DNA of 32,733 nucleotides. Source: Helicobacter sp. GTDB taxonomy: Bacteria > Campylobacterota > Campylobacteria > Campylobacterales > Helicobacteraceae. The translations under genes and the position numbers were made by a program. Within the stretch, counting starts at the first letter, position 1. Each line of letters starts with the position of its first letter. This document shows, piece after piece, positions 16,591-25,529 of the stretch. The DNA lies in contig JARHZY010000130.1 in assembly GCA_029264655.1 (NCBI GenBank), positions 1 through 32,733 of the forward strand, given 5' to 3'. The notes under the pieces were generated by a model. It made no database searches. It was given only the letters and a program-made list of their open reading frames with translations, and was not told the origin of the DNA.

Positions 16591-16620
16591 GTTAAATAAC
16601 TCTTATAAGAATTATTTAAC
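16591..16620. repeat. 30-bp near-perfect palindrome between flhX and ferritin ends
   Basis: GTTAAATAAC, TCTTATAAGA and ATTATTTAAC together form a palindrome over 30 bases with one mismatched pair. It lies 13 bases past the ferritin stop on the minus strand and also after the convergent flhX. There is no U-tract on either side, so it is at best a weak terminator or a 3'-end stabilising stem. Confidence 0.6.
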
Positions 16621-16633
16621 ATATCTTAAAAGA

Positions 16634-17128
16634 CTATTGACCAATTAATGTTTTAATATATTGGTCAGCCAAATAAAGCCCATTGCTTTGCTCACCAATA
16701 AGCTTAATTTTATCTATTATGCCACGAAATAGTGCCTCTTCTTCATGTTGTTCAGCAACATACCATTGCAAGAAATTAAAAGTTGAGTAATCTTTATGCT
16801 CTAACATAAAGCTTACAAGCTCATTAATTGATTGTGTGATTGATAACTCATGTTGGTAAGTTTTTTCAAACACATCAAGCAGGCTTTTAAAATGAGATTC
16901 AGGCTTTTCTATTGCTTGCAATTCTACAACAGAATCTGTTTCATTTAAATAAGTGATTAACTTTTTTGCATGATCGCTTTCTTGTCCTGCATGTGAGAAT
17001 AGAAATTGCCCAGCACCATCAAATCTATTCTTAAAGCACCATGAACTCATGCTTAAATAAAGATTTGAAGCAAACATTTCTTTTGCAACTTGCTCATTTA
17101 ATTTTTTTATAACTTGTTCTGATAACAT
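16634..17128 (-). CDS. ftnA: Non-haem ferritin
   Basis: This is the iron-storage protein that forms a 24-subunit cytosolic shell, oxidises Fe(II) and stores Fe(III); it is called Pfr in H. pylori. The 164 residues align well with that protein, including MLSEQVIKKLNEQVAKEM, SSWCFKNRFDGAGQFLF, FNFLQWYVAEQHEEE and GLYLADQYIK. The ferroxidase ligands are in place: E17, E50, H53, E94, Q127 and E130. AAGGAG lies six bases before the ATG. It is a single-gene unit. Its promoter region holds TTATCATT repeats resembling Fur half-sites and a hairpin at the expected mRNA start, and a long palindrome follows the gene. Iron-responsive control through Fur is known for the H. pylori homologue and is inferred here. 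Confidence 0.97.
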   Translation of the reverse strand: MLSEQVIKKLNEQVAKEMFASNLYLSMSSWCFKNRFDGAGQFLFSHAGQESDHAKKLITYLNETDSVVELQAIEKPESHFKSLLDVFEKTYQHELSITQSINELVSFMLEHKDYSTFNFLQWYVAEQHEEEALFRGIIDKIKLIGEQSNGLYLADQYIKTLIGQ

Positions 17129-17146
17129 ATTATGCTCCTTAAAATT

Positions 17147-17211
17147 TTATCATTGTTAATTTGAAGCCATTCATCAAATTAACTTTATCATTATAGTATA
17201 ATAAATGATAA
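17147..17211 (-). promoter_or_regulatory. Ferritin promoter with Fur-like half-sites and a 5' hairpin
   Basis: The minus strand has TATAAT at 17190-17195, predicting a start near 17183. TTATCATT (17185-17192) and AATGATAA (17204-17211) form an exact 8-bp inverted repeat over that -10 box, and another TTATCATT is at 17147-17154. GTTAATTTGA (17155-17164) and TCAAATTAAC (17174-17183) form a 10-bp stem with a 9-base loop, so the mRNA would begin with a hairpin. Confidence 0.55.
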
Positions 17212-17314
17212 TATGTCAATATAAAATTTAATTTTTATCATAAATTTTTAATAATTTACTCATAAGTTTATCAATAAAGTAAATATTTTGATAATAAAAT
17301 AAAGAAATGCAATT

Positions 17315-18142
17315 CTAATACACTAACTTTTGCAATTGGTATTGTTTCATACATTCAACAATCTTGCCATGCAATCGTGCCATAATTTGTGCGAGCGGCA
17401 TACCATCATATAACGCATATGCTCTATGTAAATCAGTTGTTAAAAATGCTTGTATTGATTCGTAATCATCAAAAAGGAAGCCACAATGCCCAAGCAGACG
17501 TTGTGTATAACTATCAACTACCATTTCTTCACGTTTTAATGCATAGTTTAATATACTTGAAGCAGTTTCAAGTCCAATACCTTTTTGCTGTAAAAGCCAT
17601 TCCTTTGTAACATGTAATGCAAAATTATCAAAAGTTGCAAAATCATTAATAATATTCTGTGCCAATGCAATAATACGCATTGCTTTTTGTTGGTAAAATC
17701 CAGCAATACGAATAAATGGTATAAGCTCTTGTGGTGTGTAGTAGGCAAGTTGTTGCAAGATAGAATCTTGATAATGTGGTTGGGCTATTTGTGCGAGTTG
17801 TGGTTGTGGATAATGGCTATATGATATTAAAGTATCATGTGGTTGTATGGTGATGTTTTGGGATAAAAAATGATATAATTGGGAGAGTGCATGGGCTGCA
17901 TGTATATATTTTGTGTTCTGTCCTAAAATCGCAGCAAAACAAAGACTTAAATCAGCATATATTTGTGTAGCCCCCTCCATTTCAATACCATTTTCTATAC
18001 GCAATGAAAGAAAGTTTGGCCACCACCAACTCTGTTTATCTCCAACATAATAATGTTGGCGTAAAATAACAAGTAAATCAAACCCGCTAGCAATATTTAC
18101 ATCTTGTAAAAAAGAGGGTAGCGTTTTTGCTTTTTTAGCCAT
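17315..18142 (-). CDS. magIII: 3-methyladenine DNA glycosylase (MagIII-type, HhH-GPD)
   Basis: This base-excision repair enzyme of the endonuclease III superfamily removes 3-methyladenine from DNA. WWWPNFLSL (39-47), LCFAAILGQNTK (67-78), IRIAGFYQQKAMRI (144-157), the helix-hairpin-helix LLQQKGIGLETAS (183-195) and MVVDSYTQRLLG with the catalytic Asp210 match H. pylori MagIII closely. No Cys4 iron-sulphur loop is present, as in that enzyme. At 275 aa it is longer than the 218-aa H. pylori protein because of an N-terminal extension and a Gln/His/Tyr/Pro-rich insertion at about 93-130. It ends MARLHGKIVE...YQLQKLVY as expected. The stop of the upstream minus-strand gene is 30 bases away, so the two may be co-transcribed. 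Confidence 0.9.
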   Translation of the reverse strand: MAKKAKTLPSFLQDVNIASGFDLLVILRQHYYVGDKQSWWWPNFLSLRIENGIEMEGATQIYADLSLCFAAILGQNTKYIHAAHALSQLYHFLSQNITIQPHDTLISYSHYPQPQLAQIAQPHYQDSILQQLAYYTPQELIPFIRIAGFYQQKAMRIIALAQNIINDFATFDNFALHVTKEWLLQQKGIGLETASSILNYALKREEMVVDSYTQRLLGHCGFLFDDYESIQAFLTTDLHRAYALYDGMPLAQIMARLHGKIVECMKQYQLQKLVY

Positions 18143-18172
18143 ATTATTACATCGTTTTTATATTAATGAAAG

Positions 18173-19642
18173 TTATTCTTTCATTGAAGCAATTTGTTCT
18201 TTTGTAATCAATGAAATATTGGCTTCTTTATTATATTTTGATTCTTTTGTATCAGAGAGAATGCGTTGCAAGGCACTTTTATCTAAACCTGTTGTATCAA
18301 TATAGATACCTTCAAATCGTTCTTTATTGACTGCGACAAAAAATTGTGAATCTTTTTTTGCTATTACAACATTATTATTCTTGCTTTGACTCATAATGTC
18401 AATTTTTACATTAACCTCAACCTTTGGTTGGTTGGTAAGAATAAGAAATTTTTTCACAAATTTGGTTTGGTGATTCATATAATACTTATACATAGCTTGT
18501 TCATTTGCTGCAGTGATCTTGCCTTTATCTAGTTTTTTTATAGTTTGCCCAAGAAATGTCATCATGCAATATGGTTCATTAATATCATGTTTGAAGAATA
18601 CATTTTTAATAGAAACAGACTTCATGCCTAATTCCCATATTTGATTATCAAGTTGAGTTGCTGTTACATTTAATGCTTCTTCTGTTTTTTCTCGCAACAT
18701 ATTCACAGTTTTACGGAATACTGCTTCAAAGATTTTTAGATTCTTATCTGCAAAACCTTTGCAAAGCCCTTCAAGATTCTCATGTGCTTTTGTGAGTGTT
18801 TTTGTTTCTTCATGTGCTTTATCTGAATTTGCACGCATTCTTGCAATCTTTTCTTTTATCTCATTTTCATCACCTTTTTTTGCCTCAAGCCGTTTATAAA
18901 GTATTTTGAGATCATGTGCGGTTGTGCGGATTTTATTTTGTAACTGCATAATGCGTTCTTTTATACCATTAGCAGCACGCACAGCACCTTTATAATTGAA
19001 TTGGTATTCAAGAAACGCTTCTTCAAAAATGCGTTCAGGATTAAGCTCATTTTTTGTAAAGAAATTATGTGAATATTCTAAAGTGCCAAGCCTTGAATGG
19101 TATTCTGCAAACATATCAATATTTAGTTTTCTATCAGAAAAAATTAAATGATCGAGTGCTTTATTTAAGAATCTTTTACTAATAGAAAAATTAATAAGCG
19201 GCGTAAGTGTCGCTAAGTCAAGCTCTTTTAAAAACTCTACACTACGGAGTTCTACGGCGAAAAACTCTTTAATGCAATCTTGCACACTGCGGTTAATTTC
19301 TATTTCTGTTAATTTTAAATAATTTGTTTGTGCAAAGATTTTTTGCACTTCTTTTGCACGTAATTCTGCCTCTTTGTTTTGTAGCTCTTCATCTGTATTA
19401 CTTTTCCAAAAATCTATTTCACGAATAAGTGCATCTTGGGGGAAATCTTGATATTTTGATGCACGTGCATCGGTTACTTGGATACCACCATCATTTGTTC
19501 TAAATTCTACATACATGCCAACTGCTGGACGATTCCTACCATCATGCCAACTATCTTTTTTGAGTTCAAAAATCTTTTTGGAAGCATTCATAATAACGCC
19601 TGAACCTGTTGTGGCGGTATAACGTGTTATCTTGCCGTGCAT
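18173..19642 (-). CDS. Cold-shock-like N-terminus fused to coiled-coil protein, 489 aa
   Basis: The first 60 residues look like a small OB/cold-shock-type beta domain (HGKITRYTATTGSGVIMN, IFELKKDSW, VGMYVEFRTNDGG), which in relatives binds RNA or DNA. Residues about 75-330 are charged and helical with a strong coiled-coil stretch around GIKERIMQLQNKIR...LEAKKGDENEIKEKIARM. The last 110 residues alternate strands and helices (KKFLILTNQ, NNNVVIAKKDSQFFVAV, EGIYIDTTGLDKSALQRI), loosely like a receiver fold, but without a clear phosphorylation pocket. I do not recognise a named family beyond Helicobacter-type hypothetical proteins. The ORF track begins with TTG, but AGGAG is only two bases from it and five from the ATG at 19642, so the ATG is chosen. 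No membrane segment is seen. It is divergent from ftsK. Confidence 0.75.
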   Translation of the reverse strand: MHGKITRYTATTGSGVIMNASKKIFELKKDSWHDGRNRPAVGMYVEFRTNDGGIQVTDARASKYQDFPQDALIREIDFWKSNTDEELQNKEAELRAKEVQKIFAQTNYLKLTEIEINRSVQDCIKEFFAVELRSVEFLKELDLATLTPLINFSISKRFLNKALDHLIFSDRKLNIDMFAEYHSRLGTLEYSHNFFTKNELNPERIFEEAFLEYQFNYKGAVRAANGIKERIMQLQNKIRTTAHDLKILYKRLEAKKGDENEIKEKIARMRANSDKAHEETKTLTKAHENLEGLCKGFADKNLKIFEAVFRKTVNMLREKTEEALNVTATQLDNQIWELGMKSVSIKNVFFKHDINEPYCMMTFLGQTIKKLDKGKITAANEQAMYKYYMNHQTKFVKKFLILTNQPKVEVNVKIDIMSQSKNNNVVIAKKDSQFFVAVNKERFEGIYIDTTGLDKSALQRILSDTKESKYNKEANISLITKEQIASMKE

Positions 19643-19690
19643 CAAAACTCCTTGCTAATTTAAATCGTAAATCAATAAGACAAAAAAAAT

Positions 19691-19699
19691 TGTTATAAT
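19691..19699 (+). promoter_or_regulatory. Extended -10 promoter of ftsK
   Basis: TGTTATAAT is an extended -10. A start near 19706 leaves 14 bases before the TTG at 19720 and 32 before the ATA at 19738. The longer leader includes the AAGGA site at 19727-19731. Confidence 0.6.
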
Positions 19700-19719
19700 T
19701 TTAACAGAAAAATTACATT

Positions 19720-22700
19720 TTGCAACAAGGATTTCACATAAAAAAAATCTATGTATTCATTTTTATTAGTTGTTGTGTGCTTTATTTGTGGTTAGCAACA
19801 ATCTTTGGTTATACAGCCCCTGATATTGCACTAAGTGGTGCTAGCACAACAGGTGGTTTTTTTAAAATAGGTGGTTTTGGTAATAGCTTTGCAAATTTTA
19901 ATCGGGGTATGTTTGGCTATCTCGCTTATATATATTTGCCATTATTATTACTTCCTGTTTATAAATTCCACGATGATACAAACTATTCATTTCGTAAAAT
20001 ACAACTTACCTTTGCATATTTATTACTTTTTATAGGTATGCTTATGTTGCAATCGCTTATTTTTAATAATGGGCAACTTGGTAATTATTTGCAAGCCATT
20101 TTAACACCCTATATTGGTTTATTTGGCGTAGCAATTCTAACCTTTGTTATTATGAGTTTAGCATTATTATTAATTACTGAACGCACAACAGCCTTTATTC
20201 TGCATTATTTTGGGGGAACATTACAAATGGCATTACAATCACTTAGCACTTTTTTAAAAAAGGTATTTGATAAGGCAAAAACAAAATATACAGATTTAAA
20301 TTTAGATTATATCCAACGTGCAAATAAAAAAATAGTGAATCAAGAATTTAGCGAAAGAGCTACAATAACAAAAAGTCAATATGTTGTTGATGAACCGCTT
20401 ATAGAAACACCCCTTGATGAATATCCACGCACAAGGCATAATGATATTTTTACAGAATCTAATCCACAAAATTTACAAGCACAAAGTCCAAATGATAAAG
20501 TTTCTACTAATAATGGGAATATACAAACAAATCCTACAGCAATAAAACCACAAGATATACCACAAGATTCTAAGCCTACTTTTACAATCCAAGTGCGTGA
20601 GGGCAATATGGCAACGCACACAAATAATACACTTCCCTACCAACAATACGATGATAGTGATGCAACACCTATTGCACATACACCACGCACACAAGTTCGC
20701 AATAATGATGAAGAGCTTTTGAAACGTTTCCAAAAAGCAAATCTATATCCAAAGCAAAACCAACAACCCCAATCTTTCAGCACAGATGAACCAATGACTT
20801 TTCGATTAAAAACTGAATATAATCAAGGCAATCCACTTGAGAGTTTTGCAAAAACACAACAACCAAAAACATTGCCAACAATGGATGATTGGTGGCTTAC
20901 GGATACGCCTTTACCGCGAGAAACAAAGACAAAAAATCTTATTAAACCAAAGGCACAAGATTCTATACAAATCCATGTAAAAAATGTAGATAATTCTACT
21001 ATGAATCAAGAAAGCATAACAACTAAAACTATAATACCTGAATTTTTAGAATCTACAAAAACAGCACAACAAGAACAAGCCACACAAGATTCTACTACCA
21101 TACGCATAAAGCATACAACCACTACACAACAAGACACAATAACCATGCAAGACACAATACAACAAGATACAGCGAATAATAATACCACATTATCGCAATC
21201 TGAAGCATATGAACAAGAAAGAGCATATATACGCCATATGCCCCAGCATTCCAACTACAAAACACTAAATATGAATTTTACACAACAAGAAAATGCTAAC
21301 TACACAGACAAACAACACCCACATGATACAATTCCAGAAGAGATAATACAACAAGTAGCACATACTAGTGAATATAAAGAAGAAACAAACAATAATTACT
21401 TTGATACAACGCAAGTATATGCAGATATAGCAGAAACAAACCCTATCACAATACCCATAGATACACATGAAGTGCCTGCAATAAAACAACCTACACCGCC
21501 ACTACAAACAAAGGATAATATTACTATTGCACCAACAGAATCATATAATAATGACAATATTGATGAGGTTATAGAATCTATAATACCAACTATAACAATT
21601 CCCCCATTATCTGATAATGAAATAACAAATACAAATAAAGAGATATTGCAAGACTCTTTAGTGCAACTAGATGAAGATATGATATTGCAAGCAATAGAAA
21701 AAACCCAACACAATAATATAAGCCCAACACAACCCAAAGAAAATCAAGATGGCGTAATGCCAGCAATGCAAGATTCTGATGGGATAGCACAAATATTGCA
21801 ACAAGATATGCAAGCTTTTGGAATTACAGAAATTACACCACAACAAGATATACACACAAATCCCATACAAACGCAAGATACACCAACTACTATTGTTATT
21901 CCCCCGCAAAAAGATATAAAAACAACAAATGAGCAGCTAAACAACATACCAAATATGCATGCGACAACACCTAAGCAAGATTCCAAACAAAACTATAGTT
22001 TAGAACATAATAGTAAAGATATAGACACACAAACATTCCATACAGAATCTGCAGCAACTATACATAGCAAGCCACAATCACAAGAAACACAAAATGTAGA
22101 TATAGCTACTATGCAGATTGATGATTCCCATGTAAAAATTCCACTTGAAATAATGCAAAATCCAGAACATATAGAAGTAGTAATAAGCGAACGCAATATA
22201 GCAGATTCATCAATAGAATCAGAACGCACACAAGAAGCACATACGCCACACACTTCTATTGCTAAAGAACAAGCAACACAATTCCAAATAAAACATAAAC
22301 AACAAGATTCTACCCAAAGCACACCACAACAAAAGCCACATGCTACTTCTACACCAACAAATTATATGCAATCCTATGCAAACCAACCAAATACAAATTA
22401 TTTCACAAATATGCCAACGCAATCTACCCAACCACAACCAATGAATTATACCTTTGGCTTACCGCAAATACAAACACAAAAAGATTTGCAAAGTGGGGAA
22501 AAAATACAAAATGATTATACATATGCTAATATCCAATCTATGCAAGATTCCATGCAAATTAATACAAAAGAAGCGGCAATACAAACAGAAATATTGCATA
22601 ATACTCTTAATCCAGAAGATATGATTATACAGCAAATTGCACAGAAAAAAGAAGAAGCACTTCAAGAAAGTAATATGCTTATTGCAACTCATGATACCAA

Positions 22701-24102
22701 TCTTTCAAATGTTATACACAATACAGAGCAAACGCCCTTTATCCTGCCACCTTTAAAGCTATTGCAAGAACCAATAGAGCAAGATAGCGTGCAAGATATT
22801 GAGCTTGATTCTAAGATTGAAAAAATGTTGCAAATTTTTAATGCACATAAAATTCGTGGTGATATTATTGATACATTAACAGGACCTGTTGTAACAACTT
22901 TTGAATTTCGCCCAGAAACACATGTAAAAGTTTCAAAGATATTGAGCCATCGTAATGACTTAGCAAGGATTCTAAAAGCAAAAAGTATCAGAATCCAAGC
23001 ACCAATACCGGGTAAGGATGTGATTGGAATCCAAATACCAAATAGCAAGGTAGAAACAATTTATTTGCGTGAGATTCTACAATCAAGTGCATTTTTAAAT
23101 TCAAAAGACCCGCTAACTATTGCACTTGGCAAAGATATTAGCGGTATGCCTATTATTGCCAATCTTGCAAAATTACCACATTTGCTTGTGGCAGGGACGA
23201 CAGGTAGCGGAAAATCAGTAGGTGTTAATGCTATTATTCTCTCACTTTTATATCGTAATAATCCCGATAACCTTAAGCTTATGATGATTGACCCAAAACA
23301 AGTAGAATTTGCACCTTATGAGGATTTGCCACATTTAATTACACCTATTATTAATGCACCAAATAAAGCGATTAAAGCATTACAAGTAGCCACAATCGAA
23401 ATGGATAAACGTTATGAGTTATTTTCACAAATTAAAGTAAAAAACATTGCATCATATAATGATAAAGTAAGTATAAAAATGCCAAATTTTGTTATTATTA
23501 TTGATGAGCTTGCAGATCTTATGATTACTGGTGGCAAAGAAGCTGAAGCTTTTATAGCAAGAATAGCACAAATGGGAAGGGCTGCTGGTATGCATCTTAT
23601 TATTGCAACACAACGAAGTAGCGTCAATGTTATTACAGGACATATTAAGGCAAATCTCCCATCACGCATTAGTTATAGGGTTGGCAGTCGCATTGATTCT
23701 AAAGTTATTTTAGATGAAACAGGTGCAGAGGATTTGCTTGGCAATGGAGATGGGCTTTTTACAACAACAAATGGCTTAATACGCATACATGCCCCATGGG
23801 TTAGCGAACAAGAAGTAGAGCATATTGTTGATTTTATTAAAGCACAAAGAGAGCCACAATATGATGAGAGTTTTCTTAGTGAAACAAAGCCGAGTGCTAG
23901 TGTTACAGATAAATTTGGCGGTGAAGGTAGCTTGCTTGATAAAGCAAAAGAGATAATTTTACAAGATAATAAAACTTCTATTAGTTATCTACAAAGAAAG
24001 CTTGGTATTGGCTACAATAAAGCTGCTTCTCTTATAGAAGCATTAGAAAGCGAAGGATTTTTATCCGCCCCAAATAGTAAAGGTGAGCGTAATATTTTAT
24101 AG
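19720..24102 (+). CDS. ftsK: DNA translocase FtsK with very long linker, 1460 aa
   Basis: This membrane-anchored motor pumps chromosome ends through the division septum and activates XerH/dif recombination. Four N-terminal helices are at about 9-31, 64-82, 95-115 and 131-153. Residues about 175-1025 are a Gln/Thr/Asn/Pro-rich linker with recurrent QDS and TQQ words. The motor starts near 1028 (SKIEKMLQIF), with VTTFEFRPE, Walker A GTTGSGKS (1159-1166), Walker B IIIDELADLM (D1262, E1263) and MGRAAGMHLIIATQR. A C-terminal winged-helix gamma domain (KAKEIILQDNKTSISYLQRKLGIGYNKAA) reads orienting DNA words. H. pylori FtsK is about 860 aa. The listed start is the TTG of the ORF track, which has no ribosome site. 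AAGGA sits six bases before an in-frame ATA at 19738, where homologues begin (KKIYVF), so the true start may be ATA (1454 aa). Confidence 0.95.
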   Translation: MQQGFHIKKIYVFIFISCCVLYLWLATIFGYTAPDIALSGASTTGGFFKIGGFGNSFANFNRGMFGYLAYIYLPLLLLPVYKFHDDTNYSFRKIQLTFAYLLLFIGMLMLQSLIFNNGQLGNYLQAILTPYIGLFGVAILTFVIMSLALLLITERTTAFILHYFGGTLQMALQSLSTFLKKVFDKAKTKYTDLNLDYIQRANKKIVNQEFSERATITKSQYVVDEPLIETPLDEYPRTRHNDIFTESNPQNLQAQSPNDKVSTNNGNIQTNPTAIKPQDIPQDSKPTFTIQVREGNMATHTNNTLPYQQYDDSDATPIAHTPRTQVRNNDEELLKRFQKANLYPKQNQQPQSFSTDEPMTFRLKTEYNQGNPLESFAKTQQPKTLPTMDDWWLTDTPLPRETKTKNLIKPKAQDSIQIHVKNVDNSTMNQESITTKTIIPEFLESTKTAQQEQATQDSTTIRIKHTTTTQQDTITMQDTIQQDTANNNTTLSQSEAYEQERAYIRHMPQHSNYKTLNMNFTQQENANYTDKQHPHDTIPEEIIQQVAHTSEYKEETNNNYFDTTQVYADIAETNPITIPIDTHEVPAIKQPTPPLQTKDNITIAPTESYNNDNIDEVIESIIPTITIPPLSDNEITNTNKEILQDSLVQLDEDMILQAIEKTQHNNISPTQPKENQDGVMPAMQDSDGIAQILQQDMQAFGITEITPQQDIHTNPIQTQDTPTTIVIPPQKDIKTTNEQLNNIPNMHATTPKQDSKQNYSLEHNSKDIDTQTFHTESAATIHSKPQSQETQNVDIATMQIDDSHVKIPLEIMQNPEHIEVVISERNIADSSIESERTQEAHTPHTSIAKEQATQFQIKHKQQDSTQSTPQQKPHATSTPTNYMQSYANQPNTNYFTNMPTQSTQPQPMNYTFGLPQIQTQKDLQSGEKIQNDYTYANIQSMQDSMQINTKEAAIQTEILHNTLNPEDMIIQQIAQKKEEALQESNMLIATHDTNLSNVIHNTEQTPFILPPLKLLQEPIEQDSVQDIELDSKIEKMLQIFNAHKIRGDIIDTLTGPVVTTFEFRPETHVKVSKILSHRNDLARILKAKSIRIQAPIPGKDVIGIQIPNSKVETIYLREILQSSAFLNSKDPLTIALGKDISGMPIIANLAKLPHLLVAGTTGSGKSVGVNAIILSLLYRNNPDNLKLMMIDPKQVEFAPYEDLPHLITPIINAPNKAIKALQVATIEMDKRYELFSQIKVKNIASYNDKVSIKMPNFVIIIDELADLMITGGKEAEAFIARIAQMGRAAGMHLIIATQRSSVNVITGHIKANLPSRISYRVGSRIDSKVILDETGAEDLLGNGDGLFTTTNGLIRIHAPWVSEQEVEHIVDFIKAQREPQYDESFLSETKPSASVTDKFGGEGSLLDKAKEIILQDNKTSISYLQRKLGIGYNKAASLIEALESEGFLSAPNSKGERNIL

Positions 24103-24479
24103 TATTATAAATAAATGTTTAGCTTAGTAGCTATTGGATTATCCTTACTTAAAAAGTATGGGTTTTACAATGCTATTTAGGTATTTTTAGAGAATGTATC
24201 AAGTTTTTGCTTATAGTGTAATACCTAATCTAAAATATTTTTATTATTTATATAATGCCACCAAATTCACTTTAATATATAATATTGTTTTTATCTTTTA
24301 TCTAAAATGGCATATATAATATCATATTCATTTCTTACAAAATTTTGATAAATTGCACATATAAATTAGAATTTATGTATAATATTTTTTATGTGATATT
24401 ATCCATTGTTTAAAGAAGTATGAATAAAATGCTAGCTTTTGGATATTATATGCAACTTTTAAGGGAAGGAGTGTGCGGC
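24103..24479. other. Intergenic region between ftsK and the radical SAM gene
   Basis: This is AT-rich with no gene. A weak TTACTTAAAAAGTA hairpin occurs about 50 bases after the ftsK stop. TATAAT at 24378-24383 is a candidate -10 for the next gene. The upstream ATG at 24420 is discussed with that gene. Confidence 0.45.
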
Positions 24480-25406
24480 ATGCAGATTGTTTTTGGACCT
24501 ATTTTATCAAGACGTTTTGGTGTAAGCTTGGGAGTTGATTTAAGCCCTTATACAAAACAATGTAACTTTGATTGTGTATATTGCGAACTTGAAGCAAAAA
24601 AACCTATGGATACACAAACACAAATCATACCAGTAGAAACTATTCTTAAATCCATACAACACGCCCTACAAACACATAAAGATATTCAAGTGCTTACTTT
24701 CACTGCAAATGGTGAGCCAACACTTTATCCATACCTTGAAGAGCTTATTGTAGCAACAAAAAAAATTTTACAAGGCTATCCTACAATTAAAACATTAATT
24801 TTAAGCAATGGTTCGCTTTTTCAAATACAAAAACAAGCACTAAACCACTTCGATATAGTAAAGTTTTCTTTAGATTCTGCATTGACACAGCATTTTAAAC
24901 GTGTAGATAAACCAAGCAAAACACTTGATTTAACTACGATAAAACAAGGGATTAAAGAATTTTCTATGCAATATAATGGTGAGCTTATTGCTGAAGTGCT
25001 TATTGTGGCGGGTTTAAACGATGATGTGCAGTCCAATAAAGATACTGCTGCTTTTTTAAGTGAAGTGAATGTAAAACGCATTGATCTTTCAACAATTGAT
25101 AGACCAAGCTCCCATAGAGTTTATCCCATTAGCAATGAACAACTTTATGCGTTAAGTGCATTATATCAAGGCTTAAATATATGTGTTGTTACAAGAAAAG
25201 AAGAAGCAATAACCATAACACAACAAGAGCTTAATGAAACAGAACTTATAGCATTGCTTAAAAGGCGTCCATTAACACATGCTGATTGTGAAATTTTACT
25301 TACAAAAGCAAGTGTGCAACGCGTGGCTAATATGCATGCATTGGGACAAATACAAACAAAAAATATTGCGGGAGTTGTGTTTTATTGTGTAGAGCATAAA
25401 AAGTAA
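24480..25406 (+). CDS. Radical SAM protein (COG0731-like), 308 aa
   Basis: The iron-sulphur motif CNFDCVYC (C28, C32, C35; CX3CX2C) marks a radical SAM enzyme, and FTANGEPTLYPYLEEL and LSNGSLF are the following SAM-binding strands. The start MQIVFGPILSRRFGVSLGVDLSP is typical of the family related to the wybutosine enzyme Tyw1, whose bacterial members have no established reaction. A small C-terminal winged-helix-like region (residues about 235-305, LIALLKRRPLTHADCEILL...) follows. AAGGAG eight bases before the ATG at 24480 decides the start; the track's ATG at 24420 has only AAGAAG and would add 20 residues without family resemblance. It is a single gene, downstream of ftsK and upstream of comM. 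Cytosolic; substrate unknown. Confidence 0.87.
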   Translation: MQIVFGPILSRRFGVSLGVDLSPYTKQCNFDCVYCELEAKKPMDTQTQIIPVETILKSIQHALQTHKDIQVLTFTANGEPTLYPYLEELIVATKKILQGYPTIKTLILSNGSLFQIQKQALNHFDIVKFSLDSALTQHFKRVDKPSKTLDLTTIKQGIKEFSMQYNGELIAEVLIVAGLNDDVQSNKDTAAFLSEVNVKRIDLSTIDRPSSHRVYPISNEQLYALSALYQGLNICVVTRKEEAITITQQELNETELIALLKRRPLTHADCEILLTKASVQRVANMHALGQIQTKNIAGVVFYCVEHKK

Positions 25407-25494
25407 AATATTCTATATTCTATAAATGCAAAGATAAAATATTATATAATTTTGTTTCATAATCTATATATAATAAAGCATTTATAATAGATTA

Positions 25495-25503
25495 TGTTAT
25501 AAT
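25495..25503 (+). promoter_or_regulatory. Extended -10 promoter of comM
   Basis: TGTTATAAT, an extended -10, predicts a start near 25510 and a leader of about 20 bases before the tandem ATGs at 25530 and 25533. Confidence 0.55.
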
Positions 25504-25529
25504 TTATAATAATTTACCAAAAAGACAAT

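Noticed and set aside
20376-23669. Series of minus-strand ORFs opposite the ftsK linker and motor
   Set aside because: They arise because the plus strand is A-rich and T-poor there, so the complement has few stops. They have no ribosome sites and Cys/Ile/Val-heavy, unprotein-like content.
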